Assembly: GCF_001592365.1 (NCBI RefSeq)
Contig: NZ_BCWU01000011.1
Location: forward strand, 62,001 to 126,000
Source of the DNA: Gordonia hydrophobica NBRC 16057
GTDB lineage: Bacteria > Actinomycetota > Actinomycetes > Mycobacteriales > Mycobacteriaceae
Length of the DNA stretch: 64,000 nt
Direction: 5' to 3'
Shown here: positions 9,501 to 18,531 of the stretch, piece after piece
Layout of the letters: each line of letters begins with the position of its first letter
Numbering within the stretch: the stretch's first letter is position 1
Translations under genes and position numbers: made by a program
Notes under the pieces: generated by a model
What the model saw: the letters and a program-made list of their open reading frames with translations, nothing else
Told to the model about the DNA's origin: nothing
Database searches by the model: none

Positions 9501-11850
9501 GCATGGTGTCGGCGAGGGCCACCTGGATGGTGTAGATGCCGATCTGCGCGGTCTCGATCGCGTACGTCTCGGCGTCGTCGAGGAAGATCTCGACCATCGA
9601 GTAGCCGAGTTCGCGCTCGATGATCGCGTCGACCCGATCGGCGTACTTCGCGAACACCGGATTCTCGGTGTACAGCTGCTTCGCCATCTTCCGGTGCTGC
9701 GAACCGAAACCCGACAGCAGCCAGACCGCCGACGCGGCGTCGGGCGAATCGCAGGTGTAGACGAACGGCAGGGCCTTGCCCTCGGCGACGGCACGGACGC
9801 CCTTGACGGCGTCGTCCATGGTGCGGGCCATGACGACCGAGCGCGTACGACCGTGATTGCGGTGTGCCAACGAGCGGCCGATCTCGACCAGCGGGGTCTG
9901 CTGCCCCTCGTCCGACTCAAGCCATTCCAGCAGGTCGGCGGCCGCCTTGCGACGCCGTGAGGCCAGGAACCCGGAGATCACCAGCGGGACCACGGCACCG
10001 GGGACGGCCGCGGGTGCGAAGCCCTCGGTGGGATCGGATTCGACGACGACCTCCGGCTCGGGCGCCTTCTTCGCCTGCGCGGCCAGGACCGCCCGTTCGG
10101 CCTCGGTCAGAAAGTCCTCGTCATCGTCGTCGACGTCGACGGGTGCGGCGGGTGCCTCCGTGGTCACCGGCGACGCAGCCGGATCGAGGTAGTCGGACGG
10201 CAGGACCTCGCGCAGCACGATGTGCGCGTTGGTGCCGCCGAACCCGAAGCCGGAGACGCCGGAGATGGCGTGACCGGAATAGCGCGGCCAGTCGGTGGGC
10301 TCGGTGATGACGCGGAGGTTGGTGGCGTCGAACTGGATGTACGGGTTCGGCCCCACGTAGTTCAACGATGCGGGCAGGCGGTCGTGCTGCAACGACAGGA
10401 TCACCTTGGCCATCGCGCCCGCACCCGCAGCGGACTCCATGTGGCCGTAGTTGGTCTTCGCCGACCCCAGAAGCATCGGCGCATCGGGCGTGCGACCGCG
10501 GCCCACCACGCGACCCAGCGCATCGGCCTCGATCGGGTCGCCGAGGACCGTGCCAGTGCCGTGCGCTTCCACGTAGTCGACGGTGCGCGGGTCGATGGCG
10601 GCGTCGGCGTAGGCCGCGCGCAGCACCTGCACCTGTGCGTCCGGGTTGGGCGCGAAGATGCCGTTGGACCGACCGTCGGAGTTCACCGCCGTGCCCGCGA
10701 CCACCGCGAGGACGGTGTCCCCGTCGCGGCGGGCGTCGGCCATCCGCTTGAGGACGAAGACGCCGCCGCCCTCAGACCGAATCATGCCGTTCGCGTCCGA
10801 GGAGAAGGCCTTGATCCGGCCGTCGTCCGCCATGGCGCCGATCTGGTCGAAGCCGAGCGTCGCAGCCGGCGTGATCAGCATGTTGACGCCGCCCGCGATG
10901 ACGACGTCCGAATCGCCGTTGCGGAGGCTGCGCACCCCCTCGTGCACCGCGACCAGCGACGACGAGCACGCGGTGTCGATCGCCAGCGACGGGCCGTGGA
11001 AGTCGTAGAAGTACGAGACGCGATTCGCGATGATCGACGTCGCCGTGCCGGTCAGCGCGTAGGCTGCGGTCTCCGACGCGCCCTCGCCGAGACCGAGTGT
11101 CGCCAGCATCTGGTAGTCGTTGGTGGAGGTGCCCATGAACACGCCGACCTGGCCGCCGCGCAGGTCACTCGGCGGGATATGCGCGTGCTCCAACGCCTCC
11201 CACGTCAGTTCCAGGGCCAGTCGCTGCTGCGGGTCCACGTTCTCGACCTCGCGGGGGCTCATCTGGAAGAAGTCGGCGTCGAAGCCGGAGACGTCGTCGA
11301 GGTAACCGCCCTTGACGTTGCCGTTCTCAATGGCCTCGGCCAGCCGCGGGTCGGCCTTGAACTCCAGCCAGCGGCCGTCCGGCAGATCGGAGATGCCGTC
11401 GACTCCGCTGATCAGACCTTCCCAGGTCGACTCGGGCGTGTGGCCCCCCTTCGGGAACCGGGTCGCCAGACCGACGATCGCGATGTCGTCGTCGGCGGAA
11501 CGCTCGCGCTCCCAGAACCGGTCGGCGTCAACATCGAGGCCCTCGTCCGGATCGCCCTCGATGATGCGCTTCGCGAGCGAGGCGATGGTCGGATGGTTGT
11601 ACGCGGCGGTCGCGGTGAGGATGACACCGGTGTAGTCCTCGACGTCCGCGGCCAGCGCCACTGCGTCGCGAGAGGAGAGACCGAACTCCTCCATCGGGCG
11701 GTCGTCCGAGATCTGATCGGCCGCCACCCCGGTCGCTTTAGAGACCCAATTGCGCAGCCAGTCGCGGAGATCTTCAACGGTCAGATCACCGACGGTCTCA
11801 CCGTTCGAACCGGCGCTTTCCGTCAACGCAGTGTTTTCAGTTTCAGACAT
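6583..11850 (-). CDS. pks13: Polyketide synthase Pks13 (mycolate condensase)
   Basis: This 1755-residue enzyme carries out the last condensation of mycolic acid synthesis and transfers the product to trehalose. Domains in order: N-terminal acyl carrier (phosphopantetheine Ser60 in GLSSRDAV); ketosynthase with active Cys295 in DTACSSSL; acyltransferase with Ser797 in PHSMGE; second acyl carrier with Ser1248 in LGLDSLMA; thioesterase with Ser1563 in GWSLGG. Length and order match mycobacterial Pks13 (about 1733). Between ACP2 and thioesterase is a Pro/Gln/Asp-rich linker made partly of repeated DNA (see repeat entry). ATG 11850 is the start; the long upstream extension is not conserved-looking. 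A hairpin separates it from fadD32. Confidence 0.98.
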   Translation of the reverse strand: MSETENTALTESAGSNGETVGDLTVEDLRDWLRNWVSKATGVAADQISDDRPMEEFGLSSRDAVALAADVEDYTGVILTATAAYNHPTIASLAKRIIEGDPDEGLDVDADRFWERERSADDDIAIVGLATRFPKGGHTPESTWEGLISGVDGISDLPDGRWLEFKADPRLAEAIENGNVKGGYLDDVSGFDADFFQMSPREVENVDPQQRLALELTWEALEHAHIPPSDLRGGQVGVFMGTSTNDYQMLATLGLGEGASETAAYALTGTATSIIANRVSYFYDFHGPSLAIDTACSSSLVAVHEGVRSLRNGDSDVVIAGGVNMLITPAATLGFDQIGAMADDGRIKAFSSDANGMIRSEGGGVFVLKRMADARRDGDTVLAVVAGTAVNSDGRSNGIFAPNPDAQVQVLRAAYADAAIDPRTVDYVEAHGTGTVLGDPIEADALGRVVGRGRTPDAPMLLGSAKTNYGHMESAAGAGAMAKVILSLQHDRLPASLNYVGPNPYIQFDATNLRVITEPTDWPRYSGHAISGVSGFGFGGTNAHIVLREVLPSDYLDPAASPVTTEAPAAPVDVDDDDEDFLTEAERAVLAAQAKKAPEPEVVVESDPTEGFAPAAVPGAVVPLVISGFLASRRRKAAADLLEWLESDEGQQTPLVEIGRSLAHRNHGRTRSVVMARTMDDAVKGVRAVAEGKALPFVYTCDSPDAASAVWLLSGFGSQHRKMAKQLYTENPVFAKYADRVDAIIERELGYSMVEIFLDDAETYAIETAQIGIYTIQVALADTMRHYGAEPGVLVPHSMGEASAAYISGGLSLEDATRVICQRSRLMGEGESMLTGDDVRYMALVEYSADDINDVLVDFPNLEICVYAAPTHTVIGGPVDQVDAIVERAESEGKLGRKLQTKGASHTSQMDPLLGELSYELTGITPERTSVGFYSSVDREAFYRPGSTVHTIEYFLKGLRHSVWFAQAIAKSVEAGHRTFVELSPNPAVLISVAATTFGAGVHDAELVETLRRKEDESYGLINALMKLYVHGHAVDVASLFGTGPDQRYAPIPRTRFERKPYWIDATISSGSGSGAVPGAHVALPDGRHAWEVAASAVGDPRELVLAAAKQVLGSAAAVAAVESVQAFPSDGTVTTTFTRHPGGGAVAVHAGPQGGFALLYEAAVTGAGVAAQAVDATSTPAESAKASGLVDEKLVVDDEVVDDIGNRWDENSGESVGDRLATIVGESMGYDPEDLPREIPLIELGLDSLMAVRIKNRVEYEFDIPQLQLQAMRQANLTDVEKFVAFAVTHRDQLDDLDKATAGGELDTAALNAYIDEELAKDAAAQSGAASPHVDRVPESVATPSHVDRVPEERSDEGVSRSPQPQPQPHAPTPDLTDQAAVAEAAGSDVPPRDAAERLTFGAYAVVTGKSAGGIFTKLPVLDEETAEKLTARINERTGGEVDMEDILDSETIEEMSDYVRQQMDDAADVDGFVRFLRVGTDAAGKPKHTFDTAAGDPTPMLVFHPAGGNTAAYEALVKRLPEDIPVIGFDRVEGTIEERVRQYLPKLREVQPYGPYVLVGWSLGGALAYGAAQVLREEGEEIAFVGLIDVVRPRHDVPDTPENKRARLERWKAFAVKTYGLDENIPVPMDRLVEADDDEQFNIIMEMMSMSDAKIPGGIIEHQRTSFIDNRALTSINPTPYSGKVVLYRADKMHDGAIELEPQWAEIDEDGRWGEVVDDLEILHIGGDHLGIVDEPHVAKVGADLARRMMELNS
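7745..7856 (-). repeat. In-frame repeats forming a Pks13 linker
   Basis: A 23-bp sequence (start CTCGGGCACTCGATCAACG) occurs at 7795-7817 and again at 7834-7856. The 39-bp period gives exactly 13 codons. It is flanked by a sequence of the kind that recurs in Gordonia-type genomes (7766-7800, encoding [11 protein letters not shown] on the minus strand) and by a GGTTGC hexamer run at 7745-7764 coding PQPQPQ. The whole block codes for the flexible linker between ACP2 and the thioesterase, with two HVDRVPE units. It seems a palindromic interspersed repeat entered the gene in frame. Confidence 0.75.
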
Positions 11851-11896
11851 CACAACCAGCCTACCGGGGAAGTTAATCAATTCGTTACTAGCACAA

Positions 11897-11932
11897 GGGC
11901 CCGGCAGGTCACAGAAGTGACGTGCCGGGCCC
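11897..11932 (-). terminator. Strong hairpin between fadD32 and pks13
   Basis: GGGCCCGGCA at 11897-11906 pairs perfectly with 11923-11932. The inner GTCAC/GTGAC adds five more pairs around a 4-6 nt loop. It starts 9 bp past the fadD32 stop. On the minus strand no U-tract follows (TTGTGCTAG), so it may be a partial terminator, an attenuator or an RNA-processing/stability element rather than a full stop, since fadD32, pks13 and accD4 normally form one operon. Confidence 0.6.
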
Positions 11933-11941
11933 CGTGCGGTG

Positions 11942-13840
11942 TCAGGCGTCTGCGTCCGGGAACGCCGACTGCTGGTAGCCGCCGCGGAGCGATCCGTCGA
12001 TATACGCGGCCTTGGTGGCGCGGCGGGCGATCTTGCCGCTCGACGTGCGCGGGATGGAGCCGTTCGGCACCAGGAGGACATCGCGCGCCATCACGCCGTG
12101 GCGACCGGCGATGGTCGCGCGGACGGCGTCGGCCACCTCCTGCGGGTCGGCCTTCTTGCCCGGACGCTCAGCAACCACCACGAGCTGCTCCGATGCGTCG
12201 TCGGCGTCGCGGGTGAGTCCACTGAAACCGCCGTCGAAGACTTCGTCGGGCAACTGGTTGGCGGGCACCGCGAACGCGGCGACGAAGCCGGGGCGGATGG
12301 CGTCGCTGGCCTCCTGTGCGCTGGCCTCGAGGTCCTGCGGGTAGTGGTTGCGCCCATCGACGATCACCAGGTCCTTGACGCGGCCGGTGATGTAGAGATT
12401 GTCCTCGTACCAGACGCCGAAGTCGCCGGTGCGCATCCAGCGACCGTCGAACGGGGCGCCCTCGGCGTGCGAGCCGGTCTCGAGACGCTTGGCGATGGTG
12501 TTGTGGAAGGTGTCGATGGTCTCCTGGTCTTTGTTCCAGTAGCCCTCGCCGATGTTGATTCCGTTGAGCCAGATCTCGCCCACGCGGCCGTCGGCGAGCT
12601 CCTCGCCCGTCTCCGGATCGACGATCGCGGCCCACTGGCTCAACGCCACCTGTCCGCACGCGACCTGGGCGACGGCGCCCTCGGCGTCGGCGTCCACCGG
12701 AACGAATTCGCCTGCGTTCAGCTTGTCGCGATCGACGTAGTGGATCAGCGCCTCGTTGTCACGCTGGGTGGCCGAGACGAAAAGAGTGGCCTCGGCCATT
12801 CCGTAGCAGGGCTTGATCGCCTTCGGCGACAGCCCGTAGGGGGCGAAGGCCTCGTTGAACTTGCGCATCGAGCTGACGGTGACCGGTTCGGAGCCGTTGA
12901 TCAGCCCGATCACGTTCGAAAGGTCGAGCTCCTCGCCATCACGCGGCAGACCGCGCAGCGCGGCGTGCTCGTAGGCGAAGTTCGGTGCGGCGGCGAAGGT
13001 CGGCGAATTGTCGGCGTCGGCGGCCAGCTCCTTGATCCAGCGACCCGGCCGACGGACGAACGCCATCGGGCTCATGATCGTGACGTATCGACCGCCGAGT
13101 GCCGGCAGGATCACGGTGAGCAGACCCATGTCGTGGAACATCGGCAGCCAGGTGACGCCGCGGGCATTGCGGTCGATCTCGATGCAGTCGTAGATCTGCA
13201 GGCAGTTGGCGGCCACGGCCTCATAGGTGATCTCCACGCCTGCGGGGACGCGGGTGGAGCCCGACGTGTACTGCAGGTAGGCCACCGACTCGAGGTTGTT
13301 GCGGCTGGCCTCCGGCGGTGTCCACGAAGCACCGACCGAATCCGGCACCGCGTCGACGGCGATGACGCGCGGACGCTCCTTGGCGGGACGATCGGCGAAG
13401 AAATCCCGGACCGCCTCGGCCGACTTGGTCGAGGTCAGGATGGCCGTCGGCTTGCAGTCGTCGAGGACGGCGACCAGACGGTCGGTGTGGCCCGGCTCGT
13501 CCGGGCTGAACAGCGGCACAGCGATGTCGCTCGCGTACAGCGAGGCGAAGAAGCCGATGACGTACTCCAGCGACTGCGGGGCCAGGATCGCGACGCGGTC
13601 GCCCGGCTTGGTGACCTGCTGCAGCCGCGCTGCGACGGCGCGCAGACGCTTGCCGAACTGCGCCCAGGTGAGATCGATGCGCTCACCGTCGCGTTCACGG
13701 CTGAAGTCGAGGTAGCGGTAGGCGAGCGTGTCCGCCTGCTCCCGCACGTTGCGCTCGACGTAGTCGACCAGCGTCGCATCCTCCGTGAAGTGGAGGTTGC
13801 CGGTTTCATCGAGGAACTGCTCGAACTCGGTATTCAGCAT
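11942..13840 (-). CDS. fadD32: Long-chain fatty-acyl-AMP ligase FadD32
   Basis: A 632-residue adenylate-forming enzyme that activates the meromycolic chain as acyl-AMP and loads it onto the N-terminal carrier of Pks13. Visible signatures are the phosphate loop [14 protein letters not shown], the FAAL-type [10 protein letters not shown] motif, the adenine-binding [11 protein letters not shown], the hinge [21 protein letters not shown] and the C-terminal Lys region [15 protein letters not shown]. FAALs differ from acyl-CoA ligases by an insertion in this fold. Length fits (M. tuberculosis about 637). ATG 13840 follows AGGAG by 7 nt. Next gene on the strand is pks13, its direct partner. Confidence 0.97.
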   Translation of the reverse strand: MLNTEFEQFLDETGNLHFTEDATLVDYVERNVREQADTLAYRYLDFSRERDGERIDLTWAQFGKRLRAVAARLQQVTKPGDRVAILAPQSLEYVIGFFASLYASDIAVPLFSPDEPGHTDRLVAVLDDCKPTAILTSTKSAEAVRDFFADRPAKERPRVIAVDAVPDSVGASWTPPEASRNNLESVAYLQYTSGSTRVPAGVEITYEAVAANCLQIYDCIEIDRNARGVTWLPMFHDMGLLTVILPALGGRYVTIMSPMAFVRRPGRWIKELAADADNSPTFAAAPNFAYEHAALRGLPRDGEELDLSNVIGLINGSEPVTVSSMRKFNEAFAPYGLSPKAIKPCYGMAEATLFVSATQRDNEALIHYVDRDKLNAGEFVPVDADAEGAVAQVACGQVALSQWAAIVDPETGEELADGRVGEIWLNGINIGEGYWNKDQETIDTFHNTIAKRLETGSHAEGAPFDGRWMRTGDFGVWYEDNLYITGRVKDLVIVDGRNHYPQDLEASAQEASDAIRPGFVAAFAVPANQLPDEVFDGGFSGLTRDADDASEQLVVVAERPGKKADPQEVADAVRATIAGRHGVMARDVLLVPNGSIPRTSSGKIARRATKAAYIDGSLRGGYQQSAFPDADA

Positions 13841-13952
13841 CCAATAACTCCTGTACCCGCACTGCACGCACGGTCTGCATCATGTCTTCCGCACGGTGTC
13901 CTCCCGGCACACCCGTGCCGCGCCCCCAGAACGTACGAAAACCTCGGTAAGT

Positions 13953-14963
13953 TTACTCTCCCCGCAATAACGGGATGACAGGTGCGAACGCATCCATCTG
14001 GGTCGGGAACACTCCCACGTAGCTCATCGTGGTCCGACGGCGGACCTCGCGGATCTGATCCGCGATCTCCTCGAAGGAACCGAAAGCAAGATACGGCGAC
14101 GACAGGATATCGTCGACCGTGAGCTCCACATCGCGAGCGATGTTCGGCGGATAGCCCTGTTCCAGCGCATTCAGCGCCATCTGGGCGGTGGCCTCGCGGT
14201 CGTCGGTGATGACGATGGTCGCGATGGTCCAGTTCAACTCGATGTCGTCGAATCGATCACCGGCAGCTTCCCGGATCCGGTCGACGCGTTCGATGGTCTT
14301 CTCAAGGGTCATGTCCGACAGCCGCAGCTTGCCGTCGCGGGTGGTGCCGGTGGCGACGGAGATGATGTCGGCGTGTTTGGCGGCCAGTGCCAGCATCTTC
14401 GGGCCACCGCCGCCAACGGCGATCGGCGGACGCGGACCCTGACGCGGCCGCGGAGAGCCTTCCAGCGCATTGATCTGGTAAAACTCGCCGTCGTAGTCGA
14501 CGGTCTCGCCGCGCATCAGTCGATCGAGGATCGTCAGCGCCTCGTCGAGTCGGCGAATGCGCTCGCCCGGCGTCCCGAAATGGATGCCCGCCTTGTCGAA
14601 CTCCTCTTTCATCCAGCCGGAGCCGATGCCCAGTTCCAGGCGCCCCTTGGAGAGGACGTCGATGGTCGTCGCCTCTTTCGCGAGGATGGCCGGGTGGCGG
14701 AATCCGTTCGCGAGCACCGACGTCGCCAGGCGGATGGTGCTCGTCGCCTGGGAGAGCGCACCCAGTGCTGCCAATGGCCCGACCTGGTTGCCCAGGTGGT
14801 CGGGAATGGCGAAGGTGTCGTACCCGTACTCTTCCGCGGTCTGCGCCAGCTTGACGAATTTACGGGCGCCGCCCTCGTCCTTGTTGCCCTCGCCGCCCGC
14901 GCCGAACCGGAACTTCCGAAGTCCGTCGGCGCCATGCGTCAACGAGTCTTGGGCAGTCGTCAC
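13953..14963 (-). CDS. LLM-class F420-dependent oxidoreductase
   Basis: This 336-residue TIM-barrel protein belongs to the luciferase-like family that uses F420H2 (or FMN). The pattern is FAIPDHLGNQVGPLAALGALSQATSTIRLATSVLAN, then RHPAILAKEATTIDVLSKGRLELGIGSGWMKEEF, PRPRQGPRPPIAVGGGGPKML and a C-terminal SYVGVF strand. The substrate is unknown. GTG 14963 follows GAGGAG by 9 nt. In M. tuberculosis fadD32 is followed upstream directly by the Rv3802c lipase gene, so this gene is an insertion in the conserved block. A role in lipid or quinone redox chemistry of the envelope is possible but not shown. Confidence 0.88.
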   Translation of the reverse strand: MTTAQDSLTHGADGLRKFRFGAGGEGNKDEGGARKFVKLAQTAEEYGYDTFAIPDHLGNQVGPLAALGALSQATSTIRLATSVLANGFRHPAILAKEATTIDVLSKGRLELGIGSGWMKEEFDKAGIHFGTPGERIRRLDEALTILDRLMRGETVDYDGEFYQINALEGSPRPRQGPRPPIAVGGGGPKMLALAAKHADIISVATGTTRDGKLRLSDMTLEKTIERVDRIREAAGDRFDDIELNWTIATIVITDDREATAQMALNALEQGYPPNIARDVELTVDDILSSPYLAFGSFEEIADQIREVRRRTTMSYVGVFPTQMDAFAPVIPLLRGE

Positions 14964-15126
14964 GAAGTTTCACTCCTCATCGGTCAGCGGTCCACGCGGA
15001 GGACCCGAACCTGAAAAGGCTATCGCAGGGACGCCCTATACCCAAGCTGACCGGCAAGAACGCGCCTTCTCGCCTGTGGTGTACCTCTCGGTAACATCCG
15101 TCGGCGGCCGATGTCACGGTCGCAAC

Positions 15127-16110
15127 TCAGTCGTGCTCGGGATGCGGAGCCGACGAGATCAGGTCCGACGACCACCCGTACATCCACTGTGTCGCGCTCT
15201 TTCCACCCTCCGACTTCCAGTACCGCTTCGTCGCATACATGGCGTGGACCGGATTGTTCGCCGCGTTGGCCAGTTTCGAGATGGCCTTGATCGGGTCGAC
15301 GATGGTCGGCGCATCGCAGATCAAGTCGCCGGGGGCGCAGATCGAGTAAACGCGATCCGCCAGCTCGCCGAACCCGCCCTCACGAGCACCGGTCATGGTG
15401 ATCCCCGGTACGAGGCTGCCGAATCCGGCCAGCGCGATCTCGGTACCGACCCCGCCGGGGCTGGGCGCCACGTCGTGCTGACCGCCCGCCTGACGTCGGC
15501 CGTCGGCGATGAGTCCGACGCCGAGGATCAGATCCTGGTCGGCGGCCGGGATCGGTCCGCGACCGTTGCCGATGTCGCTGGCGAGGTCGCCCGCGATCAC
15601 GGCGCCCTGGGAGAATCCCATCAGCACGTAGCGGGTGAGCGGGCAGTGCTCGTGCGTCTTGGCGAGCTTGTTGGACGCGCGGGTGGTCCCCTGCCTGCGG
15701 GAGTCGTTGTAGTTCGCCTGGCGGTCGGCCAGGTTGGTCGGATTTCGGAACTGCGCCTTGTACGGAACCGTGTAGACCTCCGTGCGCGACTGCGAATACT
15801 GATTCTGCAGCTGGGAGGAGATCCGGAGCATCAACGACTTCGGGTTGGCCGTCGGCTTCAACGGATCGTCGGACGCCTTCGACTCCCACGTTCCGGGGAT
15901 CACGAGGGTCAGGACGTCGGGGCAGTCCGCAGGCTGCGCGTTCGGCCGTCCGGACGGCGTGGTGCTGGTGCCGGGTCCGGGGCCCGGACCGGGCGGGGTC
16001 GGCGCCGGTTTGAACAACTGGAAGATCAAGAATCCGATCAGGATCACCGCGACGGCTGCGAGCGCGAGGACGATCAGCAGCAGCCGTCGGATCCGACGGG
16101 ACTTCAGCAC
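15127..16110 (-). CDS. Culp6/Rv3802c-like cutinase-family lipase
   Basis: This 327-residue exported serine esterase has an N-terminal membrane anchor (residues about 9-32) and a Pro/Gly-rich spacer, then the cutinase domain. The nucleophile is Ser167 in GFSQG, with Asp in CAPGDLICDAP and His in NPVHAMYA; cysteines in PADCPD and EHCPLT probably form disulfides. The M. tuberculosis homologue Rv3802c is an essential phospholipase/thioesterase-type enzyme beside the mycolyltransferases, thought to tune mycolate and membrane lipid levels. The start is GTG 16110, overlapping the upstream lipoprotein gene by 7 bp, so the two are coupled. Confidence 0.92.
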   Translation of the reverse strand: MLKSRRIRRLLLIVLALAAVAVILIGFLIFQLFKPAPTPPGPGPGPGTSTTPSGRPNAQPADCPDVLTLVIPGTWESKASDDPLKPTANPKSLMLRISSQLQNQYSQSRTEVYTVPYKAQFRNPTNLADRQANYNDSRRQGTTRASNKLAKTHEHCPLTRYVLMGFSQGAVIAGDLASDIGNGRGPIPAADQDLILGVGLIADGRRQAGGQHDVAPSPGGVGTEIALAGFGSLVPGITMTGAREGGFGELADRVYSICAPGDLICDAPTIVDPIKAISKLANAANNPVHAMYATKRYWKSEGGKSATQWMYGWSSDLISSAPHPEHD

Positions 16111-16670
16111 AGGTTCTTCTCGGCCGCCGCAATCACCTTGTCCGACTTGGTGTTGGCTTCCGCTTCAGTCTTCGTCATCGGACCGATCGCGGCACGGACA
16201 TACGCCTTCACCAGCATCGGATCGGCTTTCTGTCCCCGCGCTTCACACACGTAGTGACCCATGGTCAGCGCGACGTTGTTGTCGTCGTCGCCCATGAACG
16301 ACACGTTCTGCTTCTTCAGCGCGTTCAGATACGCCTTGTCCTTGTCGGTCAGCTTCACGTTCGACGGCGGGTTCTTGTCGCCCGGGAAGTCGTCCGGCGC
16401 CGTGGTCGTCGCGTTCGGCTTGGTTGCGGGCAACGACGTGCTCGCCTTCGACGCGGCGTCCTTGGCCTGCTGCGAATCACCCTTCGACGCCGACGACGTG
16501 GCCGATTTCGAGGACGACGCAGGCTCGGAGCCCGGCATCGTCGTCGTCGTGACCGGCTCGGTTCCGATCGGTGCGCTCGCCGTCGACGAATCGCTGCACG
16601 CGGTCAGCGCCACCACCGTGACGGCGAGGGCACCGGCCACGGCGGCGAAGCGGATGTACTTGGCAGTCAT
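16104..16670 (-). CDS. DUF732 lipoprotein
   Basis: A 188-residue predicted lipoprotein. The signal peptide ends in a VVALTAC lipobox with lipidated Cys25. A Ser/Thr/Ala-rich, disordered spacer follows (about residues 26-105). The C-terminal domain has DKAYLNALKKQNVSF, a GHYVCEARGQ strand-helix and a final KNLC cysteine, the pattern of the mycobacterial DUF732 family (two conserved cysteines, function unknown). ATG 16670 is chosen as it precedes the signal peptide directly. It is coupled with the Culp6-like lipase downstream, which suggests it might be a periplasmic partner of that enzyme. Confidence 0.85.
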   Translation of the reverse strand: MTAKYIRFAAVAGALAVTVVALTACSDSSTASAPIGTEPVTTTTMPGSEPASSSKSATSSASKGDSQQAKDAASKASTSLPATKPNATTTAPDDFPGDKNPPSNVKLTDKDKAYLNALKKQNVSFMGDDDNNVALTMGHYVCEARGQKADPMLVKAYVRAAIGPMTKTEAEANTKSDKVIAAAEKNLC

Positions 16671-16776
16671 GGCGTTCAGCCTACCGTCGGTTCGCGCCCA
16701 TTCTGGCACCGCCAAGGGGTTTACCTGCGAAGACATGGCAATTCCTCAGTTGAAACTCAGGCTCGGGTGGGGTCGA

Positions 16777-18195
16777 TCACTCGACCTTGGCGCCGCCCTG
16801 CGGAGTCCAGGTGATCTTGCCGCGTTCGAAGGTGTTGTACTTCACGCCGTCGCGACCGGTCTTCTCGTCGCTCGTCGGCAATCCGAGACGGTCGAAGGCC
16901 GACACGTACGCGCCGCCGATCGCACCGCCGACCACCTTCGGCCCCTTGGGACCGGTGAAGATCCGTCCGTTGCGGAAGTCCTGGGCACGACCGCCGGGCA
17001 CCGCGTACTCGGGCGTCAGGCAGCCGCCGAGATCCTTGACCTGCGGCGCCTTCACGAACGCGCCGCCGACCTTGCAGGCCACCTTGTCGTTGCCGAGCCC
17101 CAGGGCTCCGGCCGCCTGCGGCCACGCCTGCGTCATCTCGAACTGCCAGTACGGCCAGGTGTGGGTTCCGGACGGGCGGTACACGGCCTGCCCGGGGATG
17201 CCGAGCTTGTTCAGGCGCGCAGCGAACTGCTGGCTGGTGACGCGGGACAGGACCTCGAGCCCGACGCCGGAGTAGTTGGTCGCGAGCATCGGGATGTCGG
17301 ACGGCTTGTCGTACGGACCGACCACACCGTTGCCCGACGAGATGTACAGACTGGTGCCACGCAGTTTCTTGGCGAGGACGTACGGGTCGTGTTCCTTCCA
17401 GGCCGGATCGCTGGGCGGACCGAACATCTTCATGGAGTCGTATCCGCCGCCGTCGCGCAGCGCGAACTGGATGGCCTGCGGCATGCCGTACGACGAGAGC
17501 TGCAGGATGCCGGAGAACGACGCGGCGAACTTGTAGAAGCCGGGGTTGCGGGCGGCGAGCATCATCGCGGCCGATCCACCCATCGACAGTCCTTCGATGC
17601 CGCGGACGTCGGTGGAGCGCCAGTCCTTCTCCAGAATCGACGGCAGCTCGTGGATCAGGAACGTCTCCCACTGGTAGTTCTTGCCGCGGTCGGGCTCCTT
17701 CCAGTTGGTGTAGAAGCTCGACTCACCGCCGACCGGCAGGATCACGTTGACGTTCTTGTCGCTGTAGAACTGCTCGATGTTGGTGTTGATCATCCAGCCG
17801 CTCTGATCATCCTGTGCGCGCAGTCCGTCAAGCATCGTCAGCTGGGGGAACTTGGCGGACGGGTTCGAGAACCAGTCGCGCGCGAGGAGGATCTGCACCT
17901 GGATGTCGGTGTTCATCGCCGGGGAGTGCACCCAGACCGCGACTCGGTGCGCCGAGTACCAGAAGGTCTTGGTCACGGTGGCCGCGGGCGCGGGTTTGGC
18001 GGGTGCGGACTTCTTCGACGTCGCGGCCGGCGCCGGCTTGTTCTTGTCCGCCTTGGGCTTCGCGGGTTCGCTCTGCTGCGGCTTGGGCGCGGGATCGGCG
18101 AGTGCCGGCGATGCCCCCGTCGCCACCAGGGAGAACGCTACGGCTGCGCAGGCCGCCGTGCGCCGCGCTTTCGCCGCCTTCGTCCAGATCTTCAC
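16777..18195 (-). CDS. Antigen-85-type mycolyltransferase with C-terminal LGFP repeat
   Basis: This 472-residue secreted protein begins at GTG 18195, 6 nt after GGAGGAG; an upstream in-frame ATG is rejected. After a signal peptide (to about ADPAP) comes a Lys/Pro/Ala-rich spacer, then the alpha/beta-hydrolase domain. It contains LLDGLRAQDDQSGW, PVGGESSFYTNW, nucleophile Ser204 in GLSMGGS and His in SGTHTWPYW. Antigen 85 proteins move mycolate between trehalose monomycolates and to arabinogalactan. The last 60 residues carry one LGFP-type repeat (GGAYVSAFDRLGLPTSDE...NTFERGKITWTP), known in corynebacterial mycolyltransferases and thought to bind the wall. Upstream of the second mycolyltransferase. 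Confidence 0.94.
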   Translation of the reverse strand: MKIWTKAAKARRTAACAAVAFSLVATGASPALADPAPKPQQSEPAKPKADKNKPAPAATSKKSAPAKPAPAATVTKTFWYSAHRVAVWVHSPAMNTDIQVQILLARDWFSNPSAKFPQLTMLDGLRAQDDQSGWMINTNIEQFYSDKNVNVILPVGGESSFYTNWKEPDRGKNYQWETFLIHELPSILEKDWRSTDVRGIEGLSMGGSAAMMLAARNPGFYKFAASFSGILQLSSYGMPQAIQFALRDGGGYDSMKMFGPPSDPAWKEHDPYVLAKKLRGTSLYISSGNGVVGPYDKPSDIPMLATNYSGVGLEVLSRVTSQQFAARLNKLGIPGQAVYRPSGTHTWPYWQFEMTQAWPQAAGALGLGNDKVACKVGGAFVKAPQVKDLGGCLTPEYAVPGGRAQDFRNGRIFTGPKGPKVVGGAIGGAYVSAFDRLGLPTSDEKTGRDGVKYNTFERGKITWTPQGGAKVE

Positions 18196-18531
18196 TGCGT
18201 ACTCCTCCACAAATCCCAAACCGGTCCGTCGCGCAGCCTGTGCGAACACAGAGCGCCTCTCGTGTTTCTACACGGCAATGGGCCCGAAGTGTGCGCGCCA
18301 CGCTGTGACGAATGAGGTTTATGTTACTGGAGTGGAGCGGAGCGACAGGTCGAGCCGACTTCCGAGGCCGAAGGCCGAGGCGTCGGTCGAGACCAGGTAA
18401 GGGTCAAGACCAAGGTGGGGCAGCACAAGACAAGAAGAAGCCAGACAAAAAGAAGCAACAAACAAAACAAAAGAGCAAGCCGCGACACCCAATCGGATGT
18501 CGCGGCTCGCAGTTCTAGCGGAACTTATCCT
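18196..18531. other. Intergenic region between two mycolyltransferase genes
   Basis: These 336 bases hold no gene. They contain a GC-rich repeat-like segment (18334-18400) with the GAGCGGAGCGA core that also appears inside glfT2, and with repeated CCGAGGCCGA elements. Next to it is a long purine/A-rich tract (18418-18478). Then comes the terminator of the downstream-listed mycolyltransferase gene. The promoter of the LGFP-bearing mycolyltransferase must lie in the part nearest 18200-18330, but no clear boxes are seen. Confidence 0.55.
18455..18507 (-). terminator. Rho-independent terminator after mycolyltransferase gene
   Basis: A perfect 10-bp stem (AGCCGCGACA at 18478-18487 with 18498-18507) has a 10-nt loop. 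On the minus strand it is followed by a T-rich run (TTGCTCTTTTGTTTTGTTTG), the complement of the A-rich tract upstream. It lies 24 bp past the stop of the minus-strand gene. This is one of the clearest intrinsic terminators in the window, and separates the two mycolyltransferase genes into different transcripts. Confidence 0.88.

Noticed and set aside
10222..12216. Long plus-strand open frames opposite pks13 and fadD32 (also 7336-9960 and 11939-13978)
   Set aside because: They are antisense shadows produced by the third-position GC bias of the real minus-strand genes. Translations are Arg/Val/Asp-rich with no domain or ribosome binding site.
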